A stretch of DNA of 43,779 nt from Bordetella parapertussis (GCA_945862495.1 CAMAYM010000008.1:1-43779), one strand, 5' to 3'; positions 1 to 8,803 are shown, numbered from the stretch's first letter. Notes: a model not told the origin generated them from the sequence alone. Made by a program: numbers and translations.

Positions 1-201
1 ATACGCTAAGTCCGAAGCTGTCTGATCTTTTGAGGCAATATGCCGGTTTCGAATCCCGGTTTTTGCATAGATTTTATCGGCAGGCCAGTCAGGATAGAGA
101 GCAGCAAGCTCATCATTACTCAACGTAGATGAAGGTAAAAAGCAAGCAAAGTCCGCGATTTTGGCTTGAATGCGTTGCAGATTTTTGTTTTGCAGCGACA
201 T
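1..201 (-). CDS. 3-oxoacyl-ACP synthase III (FabH-like), N-terminal fragment
   Basis: The first 67 codons of a reverse-strand gene that runs off the left edge. The translation contains the N-terminal KAS III pattern: a 'FLP' strand end, 'TLSNDELA', a 'DWPADKIYAKTGIRNRHIA' block (the conserved TGI-R-R-I region) and 'TASDLA'. FabH-family enzymes condense acyl-CoA with malonyl-ACP or transfer acyl groups; the catalytic Cys-His-Asn lie beyond the edge and cannot be checked. The ATG at 201 is preferred because an AGGA Shine-Dalgarno sits 7 bases upstream; an in-frame ATG at 246 has no clear site. Its place beside glycan genes suggests a role in making an acyl substituent rather than bulk lipid synthesis, but that is inference. 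Confidence 0.75.
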   Translation of the reverse strand, partial: MSLQNKNLQRIQAKIADFACFLPSSTLSNDELAALYPDWPADKIYAKTGIRNRHIASKDQTASDLAY

Positions 202-306
202 ATCAGGATCCTGTTGTACGGCAACATTTATACGGCAGATAGACATGTTTCAGTGTAAGCTAATTCAGTTCAAAAAAACTTGGGTTTTAGCCCAAGTAAA
301 GCACCT

Positions 307-1266
307 ATGATTACTCAAGCCGACTTTCGCGTCGCTGTCGTGATACCCAGTTACCGGGTCAAAAAACATATTCTGAGCGTTCTAAATGCGATTGGTCCGG
401 AGATTTTCCGTATCTATGTCGTAGACGACTGTTGCCCAGATCAGTCTGGTGCTTTTGTGCGTGAAAATTGCACTGATCCGCGAGTTGTTGTGCTTCGCAA
501 TGAGGTCAACCAAGGTGTTGGTGGTGCCGTGATGGCTGGTTATCGCGCGGCCCTCGAGGATAAGGCTGATATCGTCGTCAAGATTGACGGGGACGGTCAA
601 ATGGATCCGACGTTGATCAGCCAATTTATAAAGCCGATCATGGAAGGTCAGGCCGACTACACCAAGGGAAATCGATTTTTTAATCTGGACCAGTTGCGCG
701 AAATGCCCGCCATGCGACTATTTGGCAATGCGGTTTTGTCGTTTTTAAATAAGCTTTCGTCCGGGTATTGGGATATTTTTGATCCTACTAATGGTTACAC
801 CGCCATTCACACATCGATCGCCAAGCAGCTCCCTTACGAAAAAATCAGCTCAAGATACTTTTTCGAATCAGATATGCTTTTCAGGTTGAACTTGCTAAGA
901 GCTGTAGTGAGAGATGTCCCTATGGTGGCCAAGTATGGAGATGAGGTCAGCAATCTTAAAATCACGAAGGTGATCGGAGAGTTTTTTGTTAAACACACAA
1001 GAAATTTCTTTAAGCGGGTGTTTTATAACTACTATCTGCGTGATTTATCCCTAGCCTCGATTGAGTTGCCGTTAGGGTTGCTGTTATTTTTCTTTGGTAC
1101 TGGTTTCGGCGTTTATCAATGGGTGCATGCCGTCATGGATGGTGTTGCAACGCCAGCAGGAACTGTGATGTTGAGCGCCTTACCAACCTTGATGGGCTTG
1201 CAATTGATTCTGGCCTTTCTATCCTATGACATTAGTTCCGTGCCGCGGATCCCGCGACAGCCCTGA
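307..1266 (+). CDS. Family 2 glycosyltransferase, polyprenyl-phosphate sugar transferase type
   Basis: A 319-residue GT-A glycosyltransferase of the DPM1/ArnC type. It shows the N-terminal 'VVIPSY' strand, the 'VVDDCCPDQSG' nucleotide-binding segment and the metal-binding 'KIDGDGQMDP' (DxD) motif. The C-terminus carries two hydrophobic segments ('ELPLGLLLFFFGTGFGVYQW' and 'LPTLMGLQLILAFLSY'), as in membrane-bound enzymes that load a sugar onto undecaprenyl phosphate. The start is set at the ATG at 307; an in-frame TTG at 280 would add nine residues. The next gene encodes a four-helix EamA-like protein and the one after a methyltransferase, so the three probably form a transcription unit. The sugar is unknown. 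The DPM/ArnC-type assignment is firmer than any substrate claim. Confidence 0.85.
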   Translation: MITQADFRVAVVIPSYRVKKHILSVLNAIGPEIFRIYVVDDCCPDQSGAFVRENCTDPRVVVLRNEVNQGVGGAVMAGYRAALEDKADIVVKIDGDGQMDPTLISQFIKPIMEGQADYTKGNRFFNLDQLREMPAMRLFGNAVLSFLNKLSSGYWDIFDPTNGYTAIHTSIAKQLPYEKISSRYFFESDMLFRLNLLRAVVRDVPMVAKYGDEVSNLKITKVIGEFFVKHTRNFFKRVFYNYYLRDLSLASIELPLGLLLFFFGTGFGVYQWVHAVMDGVATPAGTVMLSALPTLMGLQLILAFLSYDISSVPRIPRQP

Positions 1267-1297
1267 TGATTGATCTATCCTTTTTTAAAGCTTGCGA

Positions 1298-1651
1298 ATG
1301 ATAGGTATTAAGCAACTGCTATTTATCCTATTGACGGTTGTCATGTTGGCGGTCGGACAAATTCTGTTCAAAGTTTCGGCAGTTAAGCTTGAAATGTCTT
1401 TCAAGGGCTTGGTCACAGGCTTATTTTTGAATCCGACATTGATGCTTGCGCTGGTGATTTATGCTCTCGCGACAGTCTTTTGGCTGTTTGTTTTAAAAAG
1501 CATTCCCTTAAGAGTGGCCTATCCCTTTGCGGCGTTGGGCTTCTTTATTGTTCCGTTACTGGCGTACTTTTTTTTGAATGAGCCATTGCGCTGGACATCG
1601 TTTGCAGGCGCAAGCATCATTATGCTTGGCGTTTATGTGTCTTCTCTTTGA
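1298..1651 (+). CDS. Small EamA/SMR-type four-helix membrane protein (ArnE/F-like)
   Basis: 117 residues with four predicted membrane segments, roughly residues 5-25, 43-68, 72-92 and 98-116. Length and pattern (including 'GQILFK' in helix 1 and 'VAYPFAALGF' in helix 3) match the half-size EamA/SMR superfamily that includes ArnE and ArnF, the subunits that flip undecaprenyl-phosphate-aminoarabinose. Following directly after a GT2 polyprenyl-phosphate transferase, it is a good candidate for flipping that enzyme's lipid-linked sugar across the inner membrane; this is inferred from context. The ATG at 1298 is chosen over the in-frame TTG at 1292. The stop codon overlaps the TTG start of the next gene by four bases, indicating translational coupling. 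Confidence 0.75.
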   Translation: MIGIKQLLFILLTVVMLAVGQILFKVSAVKLEMSFKGLVTGLFLNPTLMLALVIYALATVFWLFVLKSIPLRVAYPFAALGFFIVPLLAYFFLNEPLRWTSFAGASIIMLGVYVSSL

Positions 1652-2562
1652 TAGGCAAGCCCTTGAGTCAAGAATTATCCAAGCAGCTAGAGTGTCCTAT
1701 TTGTAGCGCCTCGCTCATCCAAAGATCAACGCCTTTTACTCATTATTGCAAAGCGTGCGACTACTGGAGTGGGGATCTTGCGGTCTCGATTGATACTGCA
1801 GATGATGAGGCTGAGGATGCGATTAATGATCAGGAATACATCTCTTCACTGGATGTCTTGAGAGCTAAAAACTTCGGAATGATTCTGGATGAGTTGGCTA
1901 AACAGGCAAATAACAGGATGTTGTCTATCCTTGATGTGGGTTGTGCCTCCGGATCATTTCTAAGTCTTGCCGGCGCAAGAGGGCACGAAGTGACAGGTGT
2001 AGAGCCAAATAAAAAGCTATGTACCTTTGCGCGTAAAAGAGGTTTGAAGGTCATAGGGGATTACTTTCCACCAGCGGAGCCTTTTGAACATAAATTTGAT
2101 GTCATTATTTTCAATGATGTTTTTGAGCATATTCCAGATATCAATTCGATATTAGAAAGTTGCAAAGACAATTTGAAAGAGGATGGTTTGTTGATTCTCA
2201 ATTTGCCAAACTCTGATGGGCTGATCTTTAGGATCGCCAAAATATTGACCACAATGAATGTACTTGGGCCATGGAATCGTCTTTGGCAGACGATGTTTAA
2301 AACGCCTCATCTGCATTATTTCAATCATCATTCATTGAATAAACTGACGCAGAAACACGGTCTGATCCCTGTCACTGAAAAGATTGAAATTCCAACGATC
2401 AAGGTAAGTGGCTTTTGGTCCCGCCTTCAGCTGGATCGTTCAGTCACCGGCTTAGTCAAGAATTTGATTTTGTATGCGGGTGTTTTGACTTTGTACCCAA
2501 TCATCAAATTGTCAGAAAAAGACACGTTCTTTGTCATTTATCGGGCTGATGACCCTCGTTGA
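1648..2562 (+). CDS. Class I SAM-dependent methyltransferase with N-terminal zinc ribbon
   Basis: 304 residues. The N-terminus has two paired cysteines ('CPIC' near 16-19 and 'CKAC' near 34-37), a zinc-ribbon arrangement common in sugar and O-antigen methyltransferases. The Rossmann domain shows SAM motif I 'DVGCASGSF', the acidic 'VEPN' end of strand 2, 'FDVIIFNDVFEHI' and 'LILNLPN'. The likely start is TTG at 1648, inside the stop of the preceding gene (TTGA overlap); another TTG at 1663 is possible. The 3' end overlaps the 3' end of the convergent acyltransferase gene by 25 bases. The target is probably a glycan or lipid-linked sugar, judged by neighbours only. Confidence 0.8.
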   Translation: MIGKPLSQELSKQLECPICSASLIQRSTPFTHYCKACDYWSGDLAVSIDTADDEAEDAINDQEYISSLDVLRAKNFGMILDELAKQANNRMLSILDVGCASGSFLSLAGARGHEVTGVEPNKKLCTFARKRGLKVIGDYFPPAEPFEHKFDVIIFNDVFEHIPDINSILESCKDNLKEDGLLILNLPNSDGLIFRIAKILTTMNVLGPWNRLWQTMFKTPHLHYFNHHSLNKLTQKHGLIPVTEKIEIPTIKVSGFWSRLQLDRSVTGLVKNLILYAGVLTLYPIIKLSEKDTFFVIYRADDPR

Positions 2563-3569
2563 AGCAGTGTGCGTTTGAAGTAGTGCTGTAAAGGCAGATC
2601 AAGGAAACGGTGCAAAATATAACCGACCAGGATTGAGGCCGACAAAGAAATAATAATGACAATGCTCATGTGGTGCTGAAGAAAGTCAAAATGTTTCATG
2701 ACGACTTTTCTGATGAATTCAATCACGAAAGCATGACTCAGGTAAATCGCATAACTGGTATCGCCTACAAAGGTAGCGATTGTTTTAACGACCGGGTTGT
2801 CTATCAAGGACTCTAAGCTAATAGCGGAGAGCAATAAAAAGAACGATGGAATGCCATAGAGAAAAAAGCTATCTATTTTTATTTGCTTTGTTTCAGCGTA
2901 AATCATGAAAAACAAACAGATCGCACTGATCAAAAAACCAAATAAATAAGGGATGTTTTTCAGATAGCCTAAGCGATAGATTTTGAAGGCAAATATTCCA
3001 AGAACGAATTCAAAAATTTTTGAATTGCCAAAAAAACCATTTAAAAGTGGGCTATCGGCTAGCAAACCTAGCGTCAGATAAATAAGCACCAGAGCACTGA
3101 TTGCAATCGCTAAATAATGCTTGGATGAAAGCATCAAGCCTAAAGCGATGCAAAGATAAAACAACATTTCATAGTTCAGTGTCCATCCCACAAATAGGAA
3201 TGGTTGAATCAGATGGCTTTCTTTAAAGTATGGGATAAAAAATAAAGACTTCAGAAAGTTCGCAAAGTTCAGCGTGGTGGAGCCCAGTAAGTTGGGCGCA
3301 ATGACGATCACAGCAACCAAGCAGGTCGTCAAAATCCAGTAAAGAGGAACAATGCGAATGAGTCGATGCAAAAAGAAGGCTGTCGGATTGGAATTTTTTG
3401 TCGTAACGAGGGCCATCACAAAGCCGCTAATGACAAAAAATATATCGACGCCAAAGAGACCAAAATTGGGGGTCGCAAGCACATGGACATAGACAACACT
3501 CAAAGCAGCAATGCCTCTCAAGAGCTGAATGGACTGCAGTGTGCTGGTCGTATTTGCAGTCGAAGTCAT
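2538..3569 (-). CDS. Acyltransferase family 3 (OafA-like) integral membrane protein
   Basis: 343 residues with about ten hydrophobic helices. The N-terminal segment 'IQLLRGIAALSVVYVHV', followed by 'FGVDIFFVISGFVM', is the hallmark of acyltransferase 3 proteins; the His of 'YVHV' corresponds to the conserved active-site histidine. Family members O-acetylate or otherwise acylate O-antigen, exopolysaccharide or lipid-linked sugars at the inner membrane. The ATG at 3569 is preferred; an in-frame TTG at 3593 would add eight residues. It lies downstream of the GT4 gene on the same strand and could be the last gene of the 8076-to-2538 operon (39-base gap). It overlaps the methyltransferase 3' end tail to tail. 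Confidence 0.85.
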   Translation of the reverse strand: MTSTANTTSTLQSIQLLRGIAALSVVYVHVLATPNFGLFGVDIFFVISGFVMALVTTKNSNPTAFFLHRLIRIVPLYWILTTCLVAVIVIAPNLLGSTTLNFANFLKSLFFIPYFKESHLIQPFLFVGWTLNYEMLFYLCIALGLMLSSKHYLAIAISALVLIYLTLGLLADSPLLNGFFGNSKIFEFVLGIFAFKIYRLGYLKNIPYLFGFLISAICLFFMIYAETKQIKIDSFFLYGIPSFFLLLSAISLESLIDNPVVKTIATFVGDTSYAIYLSHAFVIEFIRKVVMKHFDFLQHHMSIVIIISLSASILVGYILHRFLDLPLQHYFKRTLLQRGSSAR

Positions 3570-3608
3570 GATGGGTATGCCTGAGTGGAGCAAATAATCA
3601 ATAGCTTG

Positions 3609-4850
3609 TTAGGATGAGAGCATCGCTTCTAGTTGAGACACGCAAACTTGCTTGGAAAAGTGTTCCGTTGCATAGCGTTTACCTGCAGCGCCGATTTGCT
3701 CAAAAGACGCTGCCTTGGATAAAAGATCTTTAAGTACGGCAACGCAGGCATCAATATCGGCAGAGTTTGCCGAAACGCCGCAGCAAGCTTCTGTAATCAA
3801 GGCGTGGCCATCACTTGCAGTGTGCAAAAAGGCAGCAACCGGCAAGCCTGCCGCCATATGGCCCAGAATTTTTCCAGGCACAACAGGGGTTTGATTTTGA
3901 GGGCTTAAGCAGACCAGACCAATATTGCAGGCATTCAGTAGGTCAGGGTATACATCTCGAGAAATAAAACCCTCAAACTGTACGTTTGTGAGTTTCTTGT
4001 CTTTCGCGAGTTGGATGAGCTTTTCTTTTTCTTTACCGTCACCAACAATCAAAAAGAGAAGCTCTGTCTGCTGATGCATACGCTCTGCAATCTCAAGAAC
4101 AAGTTCTAAATATTGCGAAGGACCCATGACGCCAGCAAAAACAGCGATGTATTTTTGTTTGATCTTCCACTTTTGACGAAAATCGACGGCGGTCCGTTGC
4201 GTGACGTTGCCGTCTAAGACATCGGATTCAACAGAATGATGGTCAATGTCAACCCAGTTATGTAAGAGCTTAAGTTTTGGCGCGATAACTGGGTTTTGTT
4301 CCAACACCATTTTTTTATTCCCTTCGGAATGCACTGTGACAACATCGGCTGTCCGATAGGCGTAGCGCTCAAGCGCTTGAAAAAAACGGATTTGAGTTGG
4401 ATTACGCAAAATGCCGAGATCGATGGCATTTTGGGGAAATAGATCCTGAACATTTAGAAGGTTGCGAACGCCTCTGCGCTTCAGCCAGCTTCCAACAAGT
4501 GCTAGGGGTAGGGGAGGACTATATACCACCGCCGCTTCGGGTTTGATGTTGTACTTCCACAGTTTAAGTAAAAATTGCAGAGGCATGATCAGCTGAGCTA
4601 GGCCGCGAACGATATAGTTAACGTTGTGATGGGGTAGTGTCTTGACTCGAATCACCGCGATACCCCCTTCGACTTCAAGCTCCTTAAAGGGTTTTTTCTC
4701 TTCGGCCGCGTCAAGGTTGTACTCAGGCCATGTGGTAATCACCGTCACTTGGTGGCCTCGCTGCTGCAGCTCCTCGGCAAGTTCAAGCATCAAATGCGAG
4801 GCTGAACGAATCTCGGGAGGATACGAGTCGGTGACGAGCAGAATCTTCAC
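3609..4850 (-). CDS. Family 4 glycosyltransferase, WbuB-like
   Basis: 413 residues with GT-B organisation. The N-terminal domain opens with 'MKILLVTDSYPPEIRSAS' and 'LAEELQQRGHQVTVITTWPEY', typical of WbuB-type transferases. The C-terminal nucleotide-sugar domain shows 'VFAGVMGPSQYLE', 'LLFLIVGDGKEK', 'NVQFEGFI' and 'VPGKILGHMAAGLPVAAF', where the retaining GT4 E/D-rich loop is replaced by a WbuB-like 'PGK' stretch. WbuB proteins add a 6-deoxy amino sugar to lipid-linked O-antigen or capsule intermediates; the sugar here is unknown. The ATG overlaps the stop of the upstream two-domain oxidoreductase as ATGA, so translation is coupled and a shared pathway is likely. Confidence 0.85.
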   Translation of the reverse strand: MKILLVTDSYPPEIRSASHLMLELAEELQQRGHQVTVITTWPEYNLDAAEEKKPFKELEVEGGIAVIRVKTLPHHNVNYIVRGLAQLIMPLQFLLKLWKYNIKPEAAVVYSPPLPLALVGSWLKRRGVRNLLNVQDLFPQNAIDLGILRNPTQIRFFQALERYAYRTADVVTVHSEGNKKMVLEQNPVIAPKLKLLHNWVDIDHHSVESDVLDGNVTQRTAVDFRQKWKIKQKYIAVFAGVMGPSQYLELVLEIAERMHQQTELLFLIVGDGKEKEKLIQLAKDKKLTNVQFEGFISRDVYPDLLNACNIGLVCLSPQNQTPVVPGKILGHMAAGLPVAAFLHTASDGHALITEACCGVSANSADIDACVAVLKDLLSKAASFEQIGAAGKRYATEHFSKQVCVSQLEAMLSS

Positions 4851-7021
4851 AATGAATCCGTTGCAATCACTTGAGCCGTCGCTAAAGCGCGTTCAATCGC
4901 GAAAATAGTCGACATCGTGGCAAACATCTCATGACTTGAAGCTGCGGGCAACTCTTTTCCGCTGGCGCAGTGAATAAAGTTTTTCAACTCTTCTACATAA
5001 CCCATTTCTTGGCTGCGCGTTTTAAAGGTATCTGTTTTGCCATTCTGGTGCAGTTCGCTCATCCTGAAATCTTTAGAGGCAATTGTTTTGCCATCAAAGA
5101 AAATTTCTAAGGCTTCGCGTGAATACGCTTTATCGCCAGAAGCTGAATATATCAGGGAGCCGACGGAGCCATCCGTCAGTTTGAAACTGACGGCAATATT
5201 ATCGTTGTTGACTGAAGTATGGTTGTCACCAGAAACACGTTCAGCAGATACACGCGATACCAAGGCCCCTGCGAGCGACTGAATCAAGTCAATGAAGTGT
5301 GACATCTCGCCAACGATGCGACTACGTCCCTCGTCATCTGAGTGCACCCAATGCGTTGCTGGAATAAAGCCAGTGTTTACGCGCATTTGCATGACCAAGG
5401 GGCTCTGGCGACCTGCGAGCCACTTTTGCATTTGAACGGTGTGTGGTGAAAAGCGCCTGTTATGCCCAACAAATAACACGGGCAAACTGCTGGCTTGCGA
5501 GGCGAGCAAACGTAGTTCGCTCAGCTCTTCTTCTGTCGTGCAAAGTGGCTTTTCAAGGAAGAGGGCTTTACCATGTTGAATAGCATCTCTTACAAGGCGG
5601 GCATGTTGACTGTGTGGGGTCAGTCCGATGACAGCATCAATCTCGGGCTGCAACCATACAGCAGACGCTTCAGTTGCTTGGTTTGCAAAGCCGAATTTGC
5701 GGGCGCTATGTTCAACACTTGCACCTGAGCCCGTCACGAGCGTGTGAAGCATGACATTCGACTGTGACTGGAGAGCGGGAAGCAATAAGGCTTTGCCAAA
5801 CAATCCTGCGCCGATCACGCCCAATCGTAATGTGCCATCTTTTTGTGTTGTGGATTGTTTGGTGCTTGGCAGTGGAAGTTGACGATCAATAGGAGCATTA
5901 TCTGTATAAGTCAGCAGTACCCCAATAGGCTGAATCAATTTGCCGGCAATGAATTGCGCGTAAGCCTCTTCTGCCTGAGCAATACTAAATCGGTGGGTGA
6001 TCAGTGCTTGTACATCCACTTTTTTATCCGCAAGTAATCTCAAAAATTCTTCGAGGTTACGCTTTTGCGTCCAACGCACATCGCCAATCGGTAAATCGAT
6101 GCCTTCGACTTCGTAAAGTGGATCAAGTGAGCCTGGCCCTGCTGCTTTTGAGACAACAAGCTCAATCTCTTTGAGCCACAACTCATTACGGTCGGGATGG
6201 ATATCTGCAGTACCGACCACAACAATTCTGCCTTTGACGCGAGACAATTGAATCGCTTGATCAACAGGACCCCGATCTTTACTGGCAGCGGTAATAATTA
6301 CCGCGTCGGCACCGTTACCAGAAGTGCGGGCATCACATAAACGAGCCAATTCCGCAGAATCAGACGTCGTGTGCATAAAGCCATATCGTTTTGCGAGTTC
6401 GACTTTGTCTGCAGACGGATCCAGCGCAATGACCTCGCAGCCGTAGGCGCGCAGCATCTGAATGGTGAGCAGGCCTAGCAAGCCCAAACCCATGACAACA
6501 ACACGTGAGCCAAAAGTAAGATTTGCGCTTCGAATCCCGTGCAGGGCGATAATGCCAAGCATGCCAAAGGCAGCCTCTTCATCCGAGACAGCGTCAGGGA
6601 TGCGACAAACTAAATTGACAGGGATAGAAACAAATTCAGCGTGCGACGCAAAACCTTGTCCAACACACGCAACACGGTCACCAGGTGAGAACTCAGTCGC
6701 TGCAATACCGCACTGCTCAACAATACCTGCACCGCTATAGCCAAGAGGAGTCGGTGTATCGAGGCGACCCATGGCCTCTTGCCATGTTTTAAGCAAGCCT
6801 TCTTTTTTGGCTTTGTCCCATGCGCGACGCACGAGATCTGGGCGCGAGGCCGCCTTGCCAAGTAGAGATTTACGACCGAGTTCAATCGTTGAGCGCTCAG
6901 TCCCTAAGCTAATCAGGGAGTTGCGATTTCTGACCAGAATCCGTTTGCCACCACACTGTGGCACAGGAACATCACGTAGCGTGACATCACCTGTTTTGTA
7001 ACTCTGAACAACTTGTTTCAT
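4847..7021 (-). CDS. Two-domain oxidoreductase: MDR-type dehydrogenase fused to Gfo/Idh/MocA domain
   Basis: 724 residues. Residues 1-375 are a medium-chain dehydrogenase with the NAD-binding 'GLGLLG' at 178-183. Residues 397-724 are a Gfo/Idh/MocA oxidoreductase with 'GAGLFG' at 404-409 and the conserved 'EKPL' at 490-493. In the first domain the usual catalytic zinc ligands appear absent: the Cys position reads Leu39 in 'ISLGTE' and the 'GHE' histidine position reads Tyr95 in 'LGYSG', so it is probably zinc-independent. Such fusions occur in exopolysaccharide and O-antigen clusters, probably oxidising and re-reducing a nucleotide sugar. It overlaps both neighbours by ATGA, placing it in a tightly coupled operon with the SDR epimerase and the GT4. 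The substrate is unknown. Confidence 0.85.
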   Translation of the reverse strand: MKQVVQSYKTGDVTLRDVPVPQCGGKRILVRNRNSLISLGTERSTIELGRKSLLGKAASRPDLVRRAWDKAKKEGLLKTWQEAMGRLDTPTPLGYSGAGIVEQCGIAATEFSPGDRVACVGQGFASHAEFVSIPVNLVCRIPDAVSDEEAAFGMLGIIALHGIRSANLTFGSRVVVMGLGLLGLLTIQMLRAYGCEVIALDPSADKVELAKRYGFMHTTSDSAELARLCDARTSGNGADAVIITAASKDRGPVDQAIQLSRVKGRIVVVGTADIHPDRNELWLKEIELVVSKAAGPGSLDPLYEVEGIDLPIGDVRWTQKRNLEEFLRLLADKKVDVQALITHRFSIAQAEEAYAQFIAGKLIQPIGVLLTYTDNAPIDRQLPLPSTKQSTTQKDGTLRLGVIGAGLFGKALLLPALQSQSNVMLHTLVTGSGASVEHSARKFGFANQATEASAVWLQPEIDAVIGLTPHSQHARLVRDAIQHGKALFLEKPLCTTEEELSELRLLASQASSLPVLFVGHNRRFSPHTVQMQKWLAGRQSPLVMQMRVNTGFIPATHWVHSDDEGRSRIVGEMSHFIDLIQSLAGALVSRVSAERVSGDNHTSVNNDNIAVSFKLTDGSVGSLIYSASGDKAYSREALEIFFDGKTIASKDFRMSELHQNGKTDTFKTRSQEMGYVEELKNFIHCASGKELPAASSHEMFATMSTIFAIERALATAQVIATDSL

Positions 7022-8076
7022 TTCTTCTCGGCGTCTTGATACAACACGTAGTTTTTAACAGCGGAAGACATGCCAGGGGGGAACTCGGCATCACGTTTAA
7101 TGGCCTCCCAGTTTTGCTCAAACCATTGAATAGTGCTGCGAATGCCATCTTCAAACGTTGTCTTGGGATCGTAGCCAAGCAATTCTTTGGCGCGGTCAAC
7201 ACTGGCTAACAGGCGTGATTTAGTGTCCCATTTGCGACGCTCTGTGATGAGTAGGCCTGCTTTGTTGCCCGTCAACTCGTTCACGACATTGGCCATTTCA
7301 ACAATTTCGATCTCGCGCGCTGAGGCGATGTTCATTTCGGCACCAATCGCGGCGTCGGCAATGCCGGCTCGTAGGAGCGCATCGACAATGTCATCTACAT
7401 ACGTAAAGTCGCGGGTCATTTTGCCATCCCCTGTAATCGGCAAGGGTTGGCCTTTCATCGCCCAGTAAATGAAATTAGGGATGACGTTGCGGTATTGCCC
7501 AGGGACTTCACCGGGGCCGTAGGAATTGAAGAAGCGAGTTTTGACTACCGGCAGACCGTAATGGTGCCAATAGAAATTGCAATACAGCTCGCCCGCCATT
7601 TTCGAAATTTGATATGGGGTGGTCAAGTGCATTGACATGAATTCTTCTTTCAGGGGCAATGGTGCTTGCGCACCATAAATTGCACAGCCAGACCCCGCAT
7701 ACACAAAGCGCTTAAGCCCGCTTTGAAGAACTGCGTATTCAAGCATTTTGATGGTGCCAAGCTGACTCACCAACAAATCTTTTTCAGGATAATCAACCGA
7801 GTTCTGATTGGCAAAAAAGGCGGCTAAATGAAAGATATAGTCAGGCTTTTCGTGAAAAACGCGCTTTAAATCGATGTCATTGGTAATACTGCCTTTGACA
7901 AACAGTACATTGGGCAAATTAGGGATGTTCCACTCATATGAAGCGGACAGGTCATCCAGGATGATGACCTTTGCAGCACCTGCTAGTGCTAAGGCACGTG
8001 AGAGGTTGCTGCCGATCGCACCCGCACCGCCTGTAATCAGGATGGTTTTATCTTTATAAGATTGAGAAACAGTCAC
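7018..8076 (-). CDS. NAD-dependent epimerase/dehydratase (extended SDR), nucleotide-sugar modifying
   Basis: 352 residues of the extended short-chain dehydrogenase family. The NAD-binding 'GGAGAIG' lies at 16-22 and the catalytic Tyr155-x3-Lys159 in 'YQISK'. The usual serine region reads 'AGSGCAIYG' rather than the common 'SSS.vYG'. 'RFFNSYGPGE' and 'RDFTYVDDIVDAL' are standard UDP-sugar epimerase/dehydratase motifs. It is the first gene of the reverse-strand operon at 8076-2538, and its stop overlaps the start of the two-domain oxidoreductase. A likely role is 4-epimerisation or dehydration of a UDP-sugar that the following oxidoreductase modifies further; the sugar cannot be read from sequence. 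The 156-base divergent intergenic region upstream must hold promoters for both directions, but no strong consensus was seen. Confidence 0.85.
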   Translation of the reverse strand: MTVSQSYKDKTILITGGAGAIGSNLSRALALAGAAKVIILDDLSASYEWNIPNLPNVLFVKGSITNDIDLKRVFHEKPDYIFHLAAFFANQNSVDYPEKDLLVSQLGTIKMLEYAVLQSGLKRFVYAGSGCAIYGAQAPLPLKEEFMSMHLTTPYQISKMAGELYCNFYWHHYGLPVVKTRFFNSYGPGEVPGQYRNVIPNFIYWAMKGQPLPITGDGKMTRDFTYVDDIVDALLRAGIADAAIGAEMNIASAREIEIVEMANVVNELTGNKAGLLITERRKWDTKSRLLASVDRAKELLGYDPKTTFEDGIRSTIQWFEQNWEAIKRDAEFPPGMSSAVKNYVLYQDAEKK

Positions 8077-8232
8077 GGTAAAAGCCCCATGCGCTAAAAA
8101 TATCCAAGAAGGTAGATTGTAACGGCGTTGTGTTGGTGAAGGCTGATCAAAAGCTTTCGGCTTAGCTCAAAATGCTTGGATTATTAAGGAATACGATAAA
8201 ATCCATCTATATTTTCAATTGCGAGAAATTTC

Positions 8233-8640
8233 TTGAAGTCTGCAGCGCAACAACTTCCCTCTGAGCGGCGTTTTGGACTGCTTTTTACTGCAGTTTTTGC
8301 CTTACTCGGTGCGTATGGTTGGTGGTTTAAAGCGTTTGAGTCCTTTCTGGCACTCGGCTTGGTTGGGGTTGGGTTGCTGTTTGGCTTAATTTCAATCTTT
8401 TCACCCAAAATACTCGCACCCCTAAATAAGGCTTGGTTTTATTTGGGACAGTTTTTAGGGAAGATCGTAAGCCCCATCGTATTAGGCATCATTTTCTTTG
8501 GAATTTTGACGCCTGTTGGACTGATCACACGTCTTTTTGGTCGAGATGAGCTTCGTTTGAGGCGTTCCAAAAAAGATACATACTGGGTTGATCGTTCCCC
8601 TCCCGGACCACAAGCCGAATCTTTCAAAAATCAATTTTGA
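8233..8640 (+). CDS. SxtJ-like membrane protein
   Basis: 135 residues with hydrophobic segments around 14-33, 36-57 and 73-97, then a charged tail. The 'GILTPVGLITRLFGRDELRL' region is the recognisable signature of the SxtJ family, small membrane proteins of unknown function encoded beside NodU/SxtI-type O-carbamoyltransferases, first noted in cyanobacterial saxitoxin clusters. The next two genes complete the same triad (DUF5989, SxtK-like; carbamoyltransferase). The start is TTG at 8233: the frame is open only from about 8200 and contains no upstream ATG. The most reasonable inference is that it anchors or assists carbamoylation of a glycan at the membrane. This does not imply toxin synthesis; no other saxitoxin genes are present. 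Confidence 0.75.
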   Translation: MKSAAQQLPSERRFGLLFTAVFALLGAYGWWFKAFESFLALGLVGVGLLFGLISIFSPKILAPLNKAWFYLGQFLGKIVSPIVLGIIFFGILTPVGLITRLFGRDELRLRRSKKDTYWVDRSPPGPQAESFKNQF

Positions 8641-8647
8641 GTCAATA

Positions 8648-8800
8648 ATGGGTACTTTCATTAAAGAAATGTGGGCTTTTTTGCGATCACGCAAAAAACT
8701 ATGGCTCGCACCGATTATCGCCCTCATGATCATCCTTGGCGCGTTGCTGATTTTTGCTCAAGGTTCGGTGATAGCTCCTTTCATTTATACGCTGTTCTAA
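8648..8800 (+). CDS. DUF5989 (SxtK-like) small membrane protein
   Basis: A 50-residue protein starting at the ATG at 8648, seven bases after the SxtJ-like stop. Features: 'FIKEMWAFLRSRKKLWLAP', one strong membrane helix (about residues 20-42), and the C-terminal 'APFIYTLF'. This matches the short DUF5989 family (SxtK in saxitoxin loci). Its stop lies three bases before the carbamoyltransferase ATG, so the three genes are surely co-transcribed and probably translationally coupled. Function unknown; the constant association with carbamoyltransferases suggests a membrane adaptor, an inference from gene order only. Confidence 0.75.
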   Translation: MGTFIKEMWAFLRSRKKLWLAPIIALMIILGALLIFAQGSVIAPFIYTLF

Positions 8801-8803
8801 TAA

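Noticed and set aside
8077..8232. Promoter pair in the divergent region before the SxtJ-like gene
   Set aside because: Only weak matches such as TTGGAT and TATATT with poor spacing were found; promoters must exist but cannot be placed.
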